Below the pieces are notes generated by a model that ran no database searches, had not been told where the DNA came from, and was given only the letters and a program-made list of their open reading frames with translations. Shown here piece after piece: positions 40,120-48,855 of a DNA stretch of 64,000 nucleotides. The stretch comes from Clostridium sp. NkU-1 (GTDB taxonomy: Bacteria > Bacillota_A > Clostridia > Lachnospirales > Lachnospiraceae): positions 1-64,000 of the forward strand of contig BBDR01000003.1 of NCBI GenBank assembly GCA_001312405.1. Direction: 5' to 3'. Every line of letters begins with the position of its first letter. Positions within the stretch are counted from its first letter, which is position 1. Position numbers and translations under genes: made by a program.

Positions 40120-40431
40120 ATGGAAGAAAAAAGGAAGCGTGTCACAAAGAAGATGGCATGTGAAATAGCGGCTTTGGTTATCGGAACTCGTAAGATGGAC
40201 AAGCAGGACGATATAGGATACTACTTCTCAACCGGGAGCATAACACTTAGGGTCATAGACCGCTGCATAATCCCCAAGCGCTCCACATTCAGCCGTTTCC
40301 ATCTGAACGGAGAACTGTATGAAGGACAAGCATTGGACTGTACTATATTCGTTGGAGGTTATGTAAACCATGACTTGTTTTACACGCTGGAAGGGCATCA
40401 GGAAATTGATTATGAATACGCAGAAGAATAG
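40120..40431 (+). CDS. hypothetical early prophage protein
   Basis: 103 residues, basic N terminus (MEEKRKRVTKKMACEIA), then a compact domain with VIDRCIIPKRSTFSRFHLNG and an acidic end. No motif recognised. AAAGGGG ribosome site; a hairpin follows the stop. Confidence 0.6.
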   Translation: MEEKRKRVTKKMACEIAALVIGTRKMDKQDDIGYYFSTGSITLRVIDRCIIPKRSTFSRFHLNGELYEGQALDCTIFVGGYVNHDLFYTLEGHQEIDYEYAEE

Positions 40432-40437
40432 AAAAAA

Positions 40438-40526
40438 AGCACCTGTCATTACTGGAATAATGGCGGGTGCTAACTTGTAACGTCAACATACATAAATCAT
40501 CAAATAAAGTGTACCATGTTGACGTT
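40438..40526. promoter_or_regulatory. hairpin and spaced inverted repeat after the early genes
   Basis: AGCACCTGTCATTA (40438-40451) pairs with TAATGGCGGGTGCT (40458-40471); an A7 run precedes it, so it would terminate leftward transcripts. AACGTCAACAT (40479-40489) is repeated in exact inversion as ATGTTGACGTT (40516-40526); the second copy contains the ATG of a possible small ORF. Confidence 0.5.
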
Positions 40527-40656
40527 TGGAAGTCAAGTCAAAAGGCCGGGGAATTACCCGGAAACCGGGCTTGTATGGGGTATTAACATTCCTACGATAC
40601 TTACCAGATTATGGTACATAGCTAATGAAATAGGGATAAGGGCAGGGGAGAAATAG
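40516..40656 (+). CDS. possible small ORF, 46 residues
   Basis: MLTFGSQVKRPGNYPETGLV onward; no ribosome site is evident, and the start codon lies inside an inverted-repeat arm. It fills most of the gap before the replication gene. Could be a leader peptide or chance. Confidence 0.25.
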   Translation: MLTFGSQVKRPGNYPETGLVWGINIPTILTRLWYIANEIGIRAGEK

Positions 40657-40713
40657 AGGGGAACACTGCCAGTAGTTAATATACCCGGTAAGAGGTACAC
40701 GGAAAGGCAGTAA

Positions 40714-41606
40714 ATGTCAAGAGCATTTCAGAGGGAGAAAAAAAACAGACTGCCGGGACTATAGAGAAGTAGACATTCTACCCAGGACAGAAAGTGCAGA
40801 TCGAGCAGTAAAGGGTAAGAGGGGGAAGCGGCAGAAGGTATCAGAACCAAAACAGAAAGATTTGAATGATAAAAATTCAAGGCGTTATCTGGTGCAGCTT
40901 GGAAATGGAAATTTTGGAATAGGGGATATACACCAAACGGCTACATATAGTCCAGAGTTTCTTCCAGATACAATAGAAGAGGCAGAAAATATAATAGGTA
41001 ACTTCCTGCGCCGGGTAGATTATAGACGCAAGGTCTTGGGGCTGGAACGGTTAAAGTACATATTGGTCACAGAGTACAGTTACGGAAAGGACGGAGAATC
41101 TATTAAAAGAATCCATCACCATATTATCATGAATGGTGGTATGGATCGGGATGATCTGGAATTGATGTGGACGCATACCCGCATTAACTGGCGCAGAGTT
41201 TATGAAGAACCGGGATACCGTGAAAGTATCAAACAGATAGGCTGGACAAATGCAGACCGTATCCAGGTGAATGAAAACGGGATAGAAGCCTTATGCAAAT
41301 ATCTAACAAAGGACCCGAAAGGTAAAAAAACGCTGGTCCTCTTCACGAAACCTTGAACGTCCGATCCAACAGCCAAACGCAGATTATAAATACACCAGAA
41401 AGCAAATTGAAAGATTAGCAAAAACTCCTGATTGCGGGAGAAATTTTTTTGAGAAGCAGTTTCCAGATTTTAACATTGTTTCCATTATCTCGGAATTTTA
41501 TGAGGAAACAGGGTGGCATATTTACATGAAGATGTGGAGGAAGCAGGATAGGCGGAAGCCAGAAGGGAGGAAGAAGAAAAAGAAATGCCAGCACCGGAAG
41601 GATTAA
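40714..41606 (+). CDS. prophage replication initiator-like protein, HUH type (two apparent frameshifts)
   Basis: About 297 residues: MSRAFQREKKTDCRDYREVD start, basic linker, then RRYLVQLGNGNFGIGD, YILVTEYSYGKDG, and the metal-site-like KRIHHHIIMNGGMDRDDLE; NENGIEALCKYLTKDPKGKK; end FYEETGWHIYMKMWRK. The His cluster suggests a rolling-circle (HUH) initiator/relaxase fold, seen in a family common in Lachnospiraceae phages and plasmids. Extra A bases near 40745 and 41332 split the frame. Start ATG follows GGAAAGG. The catalytic Tyr is not pinned down. Confidence 0.7.
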
Positions 41607-41815
41607 CACCAGAATTAACGGAAGCATGGGGAAATGCATGGTCATATGATGGCCGTCCCCCTGGAAAATATATTGGATCAATAAAAAGAGGGAACATAAC
41701 ATTTTATTACTATAAAAATGGTCAGGATTATTATTATGAAAATGATTATGACATTGAAATGAGACATAAAAAGAAGCTTAAAAATCGGTATGAAAAGAAG
41801 GAGGGGACCAAGTGA
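41585..41815 (+). CDS. hypothetical prophage protein
   Basis: 76 residues, MPAPEGLTPELTEAWGNAWS, Tyr-rich middle (ITFYYYKNGQDYYYEN) and Lys-rich end. Overlaps the Rep stop by 22 bases and the next gene's GTG by four, so it is translationally coupled. Function unknown. Confidence 0.6.
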   Translation: MPAPEGLTPELTEAWGNAWSYDGRPPGKYIGSIKRGNITFYYYKNGQDYYYENDYDIEMRHKKKLKNRYEKKEGTK

Positions 41816-42076
41816 ATAATTCATGGACCAGACCTGTTATCCTGAGAAAAGATGTGGATAAGATAAAGGAATCTGTAAAGATTGGGGATAAATTCATCTA
41901 TAAAACAATTTATAAAGATGTTGATGATGGAACGGTAAGGCCAAAGATAGAAAGAGTTGCCGTTGTTAAAAAAATATCCCCACATAGTGCAGGTAGTAAA
42001 TGCAAAAAGACCGGGACACCTTAAATCAATGACATACATAGAAATTCTATTTCAGAAAATGGGACTGAATTATTAG
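41812..42076 (+). CDS. hypothetical prophage protein (apparent frameshift)
   Basis: About 87 residues. MNNSWTRPVILRKDVDKI, a beta-rich middle (IGDKFIYKTIYKDVDDG), and after removing one A near 41976 a smooth end, YPHIVQVVNAKRPGHLKSM then FQKMGLNY. GTG start with AAGGAGGGG. No domain recognised. Confidence 0.6.
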
Positions 42077-42088
42077 GAGGGAGCAGGA

Positions 42089-42536
42089 GTGAGCGGAGGA
42101 TTTAGAAAAAGAAGTGAAGCAACAGAGCAGGAGCATGTAGTTTCATGGTGTTTTCACCGTGAGGGTATGTACCCGGATCTTAAATGGATTCATCATTGTC
42201 CGAATGGCGGCAGCAGACAGAAAAAAAGAAGCTGCGAGATTGAAAGCCCAGGGCGTAAAGGCAGGAGTACCGGATCTTCATCTACCAATTCCGAAGGGAG
42301 CATATGCAGGATTATACATAGAAATGAAATACAATACCGGAACGGTGGAAGATGAACAGAAAGAATGGATAAAGGCCATGAAGGCAGCAGGACATTATGC
42401 TTGTGTGTGCTATGGCTATGATTATGCGGTTAAGGTCATAGAAGAATATGTATCCCTTCTGCCTGATCAGACCATGAGCCATGAAAATGGAATCATCTTA
42501 AAAGACCGGAAACGGGGAAAGGAAGTTGTTCTATGA
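42089..42536 (+). CDS. VRR-NUC domain nuclease (apparent frameshift)
   Basis: About 148 residues. PD-(D/E)XK virus-type replication-repair nuclease: WIHHCPNGG, then GVPDLHLPI and GLYIEMKYNTG supply the catalytic D and ExK; HYACVCYGYDYAVK near the end is typical. Probably a structure-specific nuclease in phage DNA replication. One extra A near 42227 breaks the frame (RQKKEAARLKAQGVKAG restored). GTG start after AGGAGGGAG; the stop overlaps the ParA start. Confidence 0.82.
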
Positions 42537-43315
42537 GAGTGATAAGCATTATCAACTTAAAAGGCGGAGTGGGTAAAAGCTTTACTGCCGCACAGATGGG
42601 ATATCTATTAAGCCAGAAATATGACGCAAGGGTGCTTATGCTGGATAACGATAAGCAAGGGAATTTGTCAAAGCTTTTCGGGGCCTATGACAGAAACGGG
42701 CTGTGTCCGGCGGCCCAGTTACTTATGGGCCGGGTAAAAGCCTGGGAAGTGAACCAGGAAACAGAATACCATAATCTTGATATCATCAGTGCAAATATGA
42801 ATCTTCTTACCGCTACTATGCAGTTGCAGCAGGACGGGTCAGAAGGTCAGTGCGGAAGATTTGAAAGTATCAAATATGCGCCAAACCGTGAGGGGTGCGC
42901 CTATGATTATGTAATCATAGACAATCCGCCGGACATCGGTCTAAACGTCATTAATGCCCTTGCGATTACTCATGATGTGATTGTACCCATAAAAATTGAT
43001 CAGTGTGCATTGGAGGGTATGGATATCATGACCGGGCAGATAGCACAAATGCAAGCGATAAATCCGAAAATCAGTTTTATGGGCGCACTGGTTACGATGT
43101 ATAAAAATAATGTCACTAATGCAGCAGGCTTGGAATGGCTAGGTAAGCACGATGTAAAATTATTTGATACCTGTATTCGATACAGTGATAAAGCCGCTGA
43201 AAGCACAATCTTTGAGAAACCAATACAGGAATACAGCCCACGGAGCGGAACCGCCAGGAGTTACAGGCAGTTTGTGCAGGAGTACCTAACTAAAGTGAAA
43301 GCGGAGGTGGGGTAA
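42533..43315 (+). CDS. parA: ParA/Soj-type partition ATPase
   Basis: 260 residues with no frame break. Deviant Walker A KGGVGKSFTAAQ at 10-21, LMLDNDKQGN (Walker A'), and Walker B YVIIDNPPDIG. Drives DNA segregation with the ParB encoded next. Start overlaps the nuclease stop (ATGA), and its stop abuts the ParB start, so the three form a coupled operon. Confidence 0.9.
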   Translation: MRVISIINLKGGVGKSFTAAQMGYLLSQKYDARVLMLDNDKQGNLSKLFGAYDRNGLCPAAQLLMGRVKAWEVNQETEYHNLDIISANMNLLTATMQLQQDGSEGQCGRFESIKYAPNREGCAYDYVIIDNPPDIGLNVINALAITHDVIVPIKIDQCALEGMDIMTGQIAQMQAINPKISFMGALVTMYKNNVTNAAGLEWLGKHDVKLFDTCIRYSDKAAESTIFEKPIQEYSPRSGTARSYRQFVQEYLTKVKAEVG

Positions 43316-44375
43316 ATGGGGATATCGGGAGAATTTTCCGTATTTGATATGGTAAATAGTGCTACAAGAGGTAAAACAGGAGTAAGTACCAAGGATTATA
43401 CAGAAATATGGTTAAGCCCATATGAGGTGCAGGAAGCCCATCAGAACACACGCCAGGAGTACAAAAACATTGATGATTTAGCCGACGATTTTCTTTTAGT
43501 AGGGCAACATTCGCCTACAATATTAGGAAGAGTAAACGGGGAATACCGGATTGTAGACGGTCACAGAAGAAACCGGGCAAATATCCTATTGATTGAAAGC
43601 GGACATGAGCAATTCAAAAAGGTGCGGTATTTCTACAAAGATATGTCAGAGAACATGTATGAATTATCTTTGCTTTCCGGGAATGGGTTCACTCAGGATT
43701 TGACACCGTATGAAAAAAACGGAACTGGCCGGGAGGTTGAAAAAGGTTCTGGAAAAGATGCGAGATACGGGAGAAATTGAGGTAAAAGGAAAAATCAGGG
43801 ATATCATCGGCAAGTACCTGGGAGAGACTTCTGGTCAGATGGGAAGGTTTGAAAAAAATAAACAATAGCCTTACGGAACCAGCAAGGGAGCAGTTCAGGG
43901 CGGGAAACATGGGAGTAACAGCAGCTTATGAAACTGCCCGGCTTCCTCCAGAGGACCAGAAGATAATTGCAGAAAAGGCAGCAGAACAGGGCGGAGTGGA
44001 AGGAAAAGAGATTGCTGCCATTGTAAAGGAACGTAAGGAGGAAGAGAAACAAGCAAAAAAAAGGCGGAAGAATTTGCAAAGCAAGCAGAAAAGTCATTAA
44101 AGGAAGCCAGGAAATCAGAAGTTGGAGCAGCGCAGGCCAGCCTACATGCAGAACGGGCGGCAGAAAACGCAGATCAGAGTGCCGGGATCATAATAGGAAT
44201 GAATCCGCCTATCGTGTCCGATTCGGACACTGAAAGTAATCTGCCATTACCAGAGGAAATTAAACAGGAAGCAATCACCATTCTACATCAGCTTTTGACC
44301 ATACCAGAGAAACTTACATACGATGATGTTGTTTCTTTACAGGGGATATTTATTGAACGTAACAGTAGGGGGTAA
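43316..44375 (+). CDS. parB: ParB/Spo0J-type partition protein (three apparent frameshifts)
   Basis: About 352 residues. ParB N-terminal nuclease-like domain: LADDFLLVGQHSPTILG and YRIVDGHRRNRANI (Arg-rich CTPase motif); central HTH region (FRAGNMGVTAAYETARLPPED); a Lys/Glu-rich coiled linker and a C-terminal part ending LTYDDVVSLQGIFIERN. Extra A bases near 43715 and 43855 and two extra A near 44060 split it; with these removed the frame runs to the stop at 44373-44375. Partner of the ParA upstream; a parS site was not identified. Confidence 0.82.
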
Positions 44376-44504
44376 ACATGCCGGGGGAGGCAGCAGGACG
44401 GAAGAAAAGGGGTAATGCATAAGATAGCGCAGTAATCAGCCTATCCATAAAAATTGAATTGATAATATCATAATCGTAATCACGTACAAAGGAGAAGGGG
44501 CCGT

Positions 44505-45512
44505 ATGAAAGAGAAGATTATCAATGAGATTTTGATGCAGATGGAACCGCATATCAGCACCGAAACATTAAGAATACTGGAAACTGTAATCATTAAGGCT
44601 TTGTATTATGTGGAGGTAGTCAGAAAGGAAACCGAACTTTCCACCGAAATGGACGACAACCTGTACTTATTGCAGATGTATGAAATGAATGTCAAGAAGG
44701 ACGGTTTAAGCGAAAAGACCATACGGGCCTATATGGGAGCCATGCGAAACATGCTTTGCGTGACTGACAAAAATATCAGGCATATTACCTCAGTAGATAT
44801 CAAGTACTATCTGGATCTGTATACAGGGAAAGGTAACAATACCAGGACTGTAAATAATGAGCGCCGTTTCCTTTCGGCAGTATTTACTTGGTTCAGAAAG
44901 CACGGGATTATCAATGCAAACCCAGTAGAGGCAGTACCTATCAAAAAGGAACGAAAACCACCTATTGACTACCTTAAAGGCGTAGAGGTTGAAAAGTTAC
45001 GGGTGGCCTGTAAGGAACCGAGAGAGCGGGCATTGATGGAATTTCTATTGAGTACAGGGGCCAGAATCGGAGAAGTACCTCAAATTAGAAAACAGGACAT
45101 TGATTGGAGTACCGGGGAAATCCTGATCTATGCACATAAAACCTCTGATTATCGGACCGTATACCTTAATGATGTGGCAATGGTGCACTTAGAAAAATAT
45201 CTGGATTCTAGGGAGGATAGCAGCGAGGCATTATTTGCAGGAGCACGGGCACCTTACAATGCGGTTCATGAAGATGGATTAAGGCTGATTATAAAGCAGA
45301 TTGGAGAAAAGGCAGGATTAAAACGCCGAGTTTATCCTCACCTATTCCGTAAGACAATGGCAACAACGTTAAGAATGAAGGATTGTGCTATCGAAGATAT
45401 TCAGCAGATCCTTGGACACAAGGACCCGTCTACAACGCTTGGATTCTATGCAGCAGCCAATCAGGTACATCTAAGGCAAGTGCATAACAGATATATGAGC
45501 GTTGGGGCTTAA
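44505..45512 (+). CDS. second tyrosine recombinase, XerC/D-like
   Basis: 335 residues with no frame break. SAM-like core-binding domain (KDGLSEKTIRAYMGAMRNML) and full catalytic domain: LLSTGARIGEV (Arg I), HLFRKTMATTL (His-x-x-Arg), ILGHKDPSTTLGFY (His and nucleophile Tyr). It lies after Rep-ParA-ParB and far from the attachment site, so a resolvase/dimer-resolution role is more likely than phage integration. AAAGGAGAAGG before the ATG. Confidence 0.88.
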   Translation: MKEKIINEILMQMEPHISTETLRILETVIIKALYYVEVVRKETELSTEMDDNLYLLQMYEMNVKKDGLSEKTIRAYMGAMRNMLCVTDKNIRHITSVDIKYYLDLYTGKGNNTRTVNNERRFLSAVFTWFRKHGIINANPVEAVPIKKERKPPIDYLKGVEVEKLRVACKEPRERALMEFLLSTGARIGEVPQIRKQDIDWSTGEILIYAHKTSDYRTVYLNDVAMVHLEKYLDSREDSSEALFAGARAPYNAVHEDGLRLIIKQIGEKAGLKRRVYPHLFRKTMATTLRMKDCAIEDIQQILGHKDPSTTLGFYAAANQVHLRQVHNRYMSVGA

Positions 45513-45770
45513 TATAAATTCTCATTAGGGATAGGGCGCAGCTCCCGAAGCAACCACGAAAACAAACCGGTTTGTAGTAACTCGTCAACCAATCTTTTGT
45601 AAGCGTATAAGTATAACGGAAAAAAGGAATCAATGTGTCACGACATTGCGAGGGGCATAGAAGCCCCTCTTCCACAAAAATAATCAGGCAGCAGGATTTT
45701 TGTGCAGCCTTAATCAATAAAGCAACAGTTTAATGAAGCTGCCGGGAGGCAGCAGGAAGGATAAGTGAAC
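45513..45770. promoter_or_regulatory. intergenic region after the recombinase: palindrome, hairpin and two GGCAGCAGGA copies
   Basis: ACAAACCGGTTTGT (45562-45575) is a perfect 14-bp palindrome 50 bases after the recombinase stop and could be its target or a regulator site. GAGGGGC (45650-45656) with GCCCCTC (45663-45669) is a short hairpin with a weak T tail. GGCAGCAGGA occurs at 45687 and 45748. No coding sequence is visible. Confidence 0.5.
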
Positions 45771-46906
45771 ATGAACAAAAAAGAGATAAGCGAGATTAAA
45801 AAGTTATTTACTCCTGCAAATTGCGCAATCAGCCGGATATGTGGTTGCTACGTAGATGCGGAGAAGAACCGGAGAACAGAGTTAAAAGAGGCTTTTTTAT
45901 CACTTCCAGAAGCGGAGGCTTTTAAGTATTTCAATATTTTCAAAAGTGCTATGTCCGGGACCATAGGAAAAAACTTGCTTAATATGGAATTTCCTTTGGA
46001 AGCAGAAGGAGAGGGGGGAACACAGGAACTACTTCTTGGGCTTAGAGAAGAAGGACTAAAAAATGAATATTTGGTAGAAAAATTCTATGATAAGGTGATC
46101 CAAAGTTATGATTACGGTGAGAACTATTACATAATCCTGATTCATTGTGCTTATGACATTCCTGGAAAATCAGCAGACGGACTGGAAATGTACGATGCAT
46201 CAGATTTTGTTTATGAATTCATTCAGTGTATCATATGCCCGGTAAAACTGTCAAAAGCTGGACTGTATTATAACACAGAAGCCAATGCAATAGAAAACAG
46301 GAATCGTGACTGGCTTGTGGAAACACCTGACACAGGATTTATATTTCCGGCTTTTAATGATAGGAACACAGATATTCATAGCCTGTTATTCTATGCCAAA
46401 AACCCGGAGCAGATGCCGGAACGATTCATCAATGAAACACTTGGTTGCGTAAGGCCAATGTCTGCCAAGAGTCAAGCAGAAACATTCCAGGCGATTGTAG
46501 AAGAAGTAATGGGAGATAACTGTAGCTTTGAGACTGTAAAAAGTATCCATGATAATTTTCATGAATTATTGGAAGAGTCAAAAAACGAAACGGAGCAGTT
46601 TACTCTTAAGCCTGAGCAGATCAAGAAGATTCTGGAGAATAATGGGCTGATGAAGAAAAGTTGAAAGAATTTGAAAAGCGGTATGAAGGATTTGAAGCGC
46701 AACAACCGGAATTCCTTCTTACAAATATTACAAATCAAAAGAATTTTGAAATCAAAACTTTTGATGTAAGCATAAAGGTAAAACCGGATAAGACATATTT
46801 GGTAGAATCACGCATGATTGACGGCAGGCCGTGTATTGTGATCGGAGTCAATGAAAATGTAGAGGTAAACGGAATAACTGTAAAGCCGTTACAACCGGAG
46901 GGGTAA
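45771..46906 (+). CDS. DUF4317 family protein (apparent frameshift)
   Basis: About 378 residues. MNKKEISEIKKLFTPANCAI with ICGCYVDAEKN is the family opening; YDKVIQSYDYGENYYIILIH and YDASDFVYEFIQCIICPVK follow; the end EIKTFDVSIKVKPDKTYLVE and ESRMIDGRPCIVI is the usual C-terminal part. One G is lost near 46647 (NNGADEEKLKEFEKRYEGF restored). Function unknown; the family occurs mainly on Firmicute chromosomes and mobile elements. The GGCAGCAGGA hairpin lies just before its ribosome site. Confidence 0.8.
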
Positions 46907-46931
46907 ACGCGGGTTCAGAAAGGAGCCGACA

Positions 46932-47117
46932 ATGGGAACGAAAAGAATATTCTCATGTGACAGGTGCGGAAAAGAATGGCCGGAAGAAAATAGAAATGGG
47001 TTTGTAAATTATCCTCGCCATGTAGATTATGAGGATCTAAAAAGGGTCGATCTTTGCAAAGAGTGCGAAAAGGAATTCTATAGGCTCGTAGGTAGCTTTA
47101 TGAAAAAGGAAAACTAA
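46932..47117 (+). CDS. small zinc-ribbon-like prophage protein
   Basis: 61 residues. CDRCGKEW near residue 9 and CKECEKEF near 42 give paired CxxC motifs expected to bind zinc. AGGAG ribosome site. Flanked on both sides by a repeated TAAACGCGGGTT (46904, 47115), each overlapping a stop codon. Confidence 0.65.
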   Translation: MGTKRIFSCDRCGKEWPEENRNGFVNYPRHVDYEDLKRVDLCKECEKEFYRLVGSFMKKEN

Positions 47118-47145
47118 ACGCGGGTTTAATGGAGGAAGGAGATAC

Positions 47146-47496
47146 ATGGAAAAATCAAATGGATCTATTGAAATCAGTGATACAACCTTAGAACAGGTAC
47201 AGGAATTTCACAACTGGCTACAAGGGAAAAGCTGTCCTACTGATATTGAGTTTGTGCATTCGCTGAATCTGACACCAGAAGAGGCGTTCAGCGTGATCTA
47301 TTACCTTCAGGAAGAATTAGGGATACTGCCGGATAATTACGAAATGTGCCGGGAATGCAAAGATATTTATGACAGCGACAACGAAGGGACTTGTATCAAC
47401 GAGGAAAGCACTGTGATTAAGGACGGGGAAGAAATTGACGGAAATTTCCCAGAAGAAATATATGGTTTTTACTGCGATAGTTGCCGACCGGATTAG
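47146..47496 (+). CDS. hypothetical prophage protein with C-terminal Cys pairs
   Basis: 116 residues. N-terminal helical part (TLEQVQEFHNWLQGKSC, LTPEEAFSVIYYLQEELG), then CRECKDIYDSDNEGTC and CDSC at the end, a probable zinc knuckle. GGAGGAAGGAG ribosome site. Unknown function. Confidence 0.6.
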   Translation: MEKSNGSIEISDTTLEQVQEFHNWLQGKSCPTDIEFVHSLNLTPEEAFSVIYYLQEELGILPDNYEMCRECKDIYDSDNEGTCINEESTVIKDGEEIDGNFPEEIYGFYCDSCRPD

Positions 47497-47514
47497 ATAG
47501 AAAAGGAGATATCA

Positions 47515-47910
47515 ATGATCAGAGAAGTGATACTTAAAACCGCAGGAATGTTTGATAATTATGATCAAAAGTTAACGGACTATGAATTATGGAAATCCAT
47601 AGCAGAGTATATGGACGGAGAAAAAGCCCTTGTTGTTGACCACTACACAAGGGACGGAACATATACATTCCTTTGTCTGCAAGATGCCAATAAAGATAAA
47701 GAGTATTCATATATGAGGGAACAGGACAGTATGATGGGCTGCTATATTGATGATCGGGAAAGATTCGAAAAAGACTGGGAAAACGAAGAATACGAACCGG
47801 ATGGACTCTTTATTTTATCGGCGGAAAATGTGATTACATCAGAGCCGCAGGAAGCGCATATACACATGATCTGCCAGGGCAGCAAGAGGGAGACAAGTGG
47901 AACCCAGTGA
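47515..47910 (+). CDS. hypothetical prophage protein
   Basis: 131 residues, acidic, MIREVILKTAGMFDNYDQKL with YDGVE-like aromatic/acidic composition (DRERFEKDWENEEYEPDGLF). No motif recognised. AAGGAG ribosome site. The last 30 bases carry GGGCAGCAAGAGG, a degenerate form of the repeated motif. Confidence 0.6.
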   Translation: MIREVILKTAGMFDNYDQKLTDYELWKSIAEYMDGEKALVVDHYTRDGTYTFLCLQDANKDKEYSYMREQDSMMGCYIDDRERFEKDWENEEYEPDGLFILSAENVITSEPQEAHIHMICQGSKRETSGTQ

Positions 47911-47968
47911 GTTTCATGTTAGGAACATCATCGAACAAACTGCCAGGGCAGCAGGAAGGGAACGAAGA

Positions 47969-48112
47969 ATGAATAAACCATGTGAGCATTGCGACAAGGC
48001 TGAAAAGAGCCGACCTGAGTACTTCAAGTGTGATCAGCCCTGCCAGAGAGCAAAGCAATGTTATGAGAACGACAAGAAACTGATGGATATTTTCAGGGGC
48101 TTTATGCCTTAA
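47969..48112 (+). CDS. small Cys-rich prophage protein
   Basis: 47 residues with five Cys: MNKPCEHCDKAEKSRPEYFK, then CDQPCQRAKQCYEN, suggesting zinc binding. ATG 47969 follows AGGAAGGG by seven bases. GTG 47897 is in frame and overlaps the previous gene, but would place the GGCAGCAGGA motif inside the coding sequence, so the shorter form is preferred. Confidence 0.55.
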   Translation: MNKPCEHCDKAEKSRPEYFKCDQPCQRAKQCYENDKKLMDIFRGFMP

Positions 48113-48136
48113 ACCAAAGTTTAAAGGAGAATGAAA

Positions 48137-48789
48137 ATGAATAAATTTAAAAAAATATTACCCGAATGTGTGGGTAGCAGAATGTGACGAAGAATATGAA
48201 AAGGGAGAAATCATTGAACTTGAAACCAAATATGGAAAAGAAATTGAGTGTGAGGTTTACAACTTAATTGCAAAAAAATGATGAGAAGTATTTTTATTCT
48301 ATTGTGCGTATTGAAGATCAGTCATATGCACAAAGAAGAGCAGAACGATATGCGAATAGTGCAGTAAATCATAATGTTAAAAGCAATGAATATATTAAAG
48401 CTTCCAATGAAGGAAAAGAATTCTTATCTTTAGGTGAGCCTATCAAAGTAGGGCATCACAGCGAGAAGCGTCACCGTGCTCTTCTTGACCGAAACTGGAG
48501 GCGAATGGAGAAGAGCGTTGAACACTTTGAAAAGGCAGAGAGTGCACAGCATAAGGCTGAATATTGGGAAAACAAGGCGCAAGAAATAACTCTGGCTATG
48601 CCCGAAAGTATCGAATATTTTTCAGATAGGCTTGAAAAAGCAATTGCTTATCACAAAGGTTTAAAGGACGGTTCGATAGAAAGAGAACATTCTTATTCCC
48701 TCACTTATGCAAACAAAGAAGTTAAGGAACTAAAGAAAAAGATTGAAATCGCAAAAATATTATGGGGAGATCGTAAGTCGCAAAATTAG
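48137..48789 (+). CDS. DUF3560 family protein (two apparent frameshifts)
   Basis: About 216 residues. NKFKKYYPNVWVAECDEEYE and IIELETKYGKEIECEV open it; the family core FLSLGEPIKVGHHSEKRHR is exact, then HKAEYWENKAQEITLAMPES and EHSYSLTYANKEVKELKK. Found on plasmids and phages; function unknown. Extra A bases near 48152 and 48275 split the frame. AAGGAGA ribosome site before ATG 48137. Confidence 0.82.
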
Positions 48790-48805
48790 GATTTGATTGA
48801 TTAAG

Positions 48806-48850
48806 AAAGGAGGCCGGAGCCGTCCGGACGATAAGGTACCTGGCTCCTTT
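48806..48850 (+). promoter_or_regulatory. hairpin pairing the only ribosome site upstream of the methyltransferase
   Basis: AAAGGAG (48806-48812) is complementary to CTCCTTT (48844-48850), with an inner stem CCGGA (48814-48818) and TCCGG (48823-48827). The methyltransferase ATG at 48856 follows five bases after the stem and has no other Shine-Dalgarno. Confidence 0.45.
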
Positions 48851-48855
48851 CGAAA

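Noticed and set aside
40120..40713. Toxin-antitoxin pair near the early genes
   Set aside because: Sizes are suggestive, but neither the 40120 protein nor the small ORF shows a known toxin or antitoxin feature.
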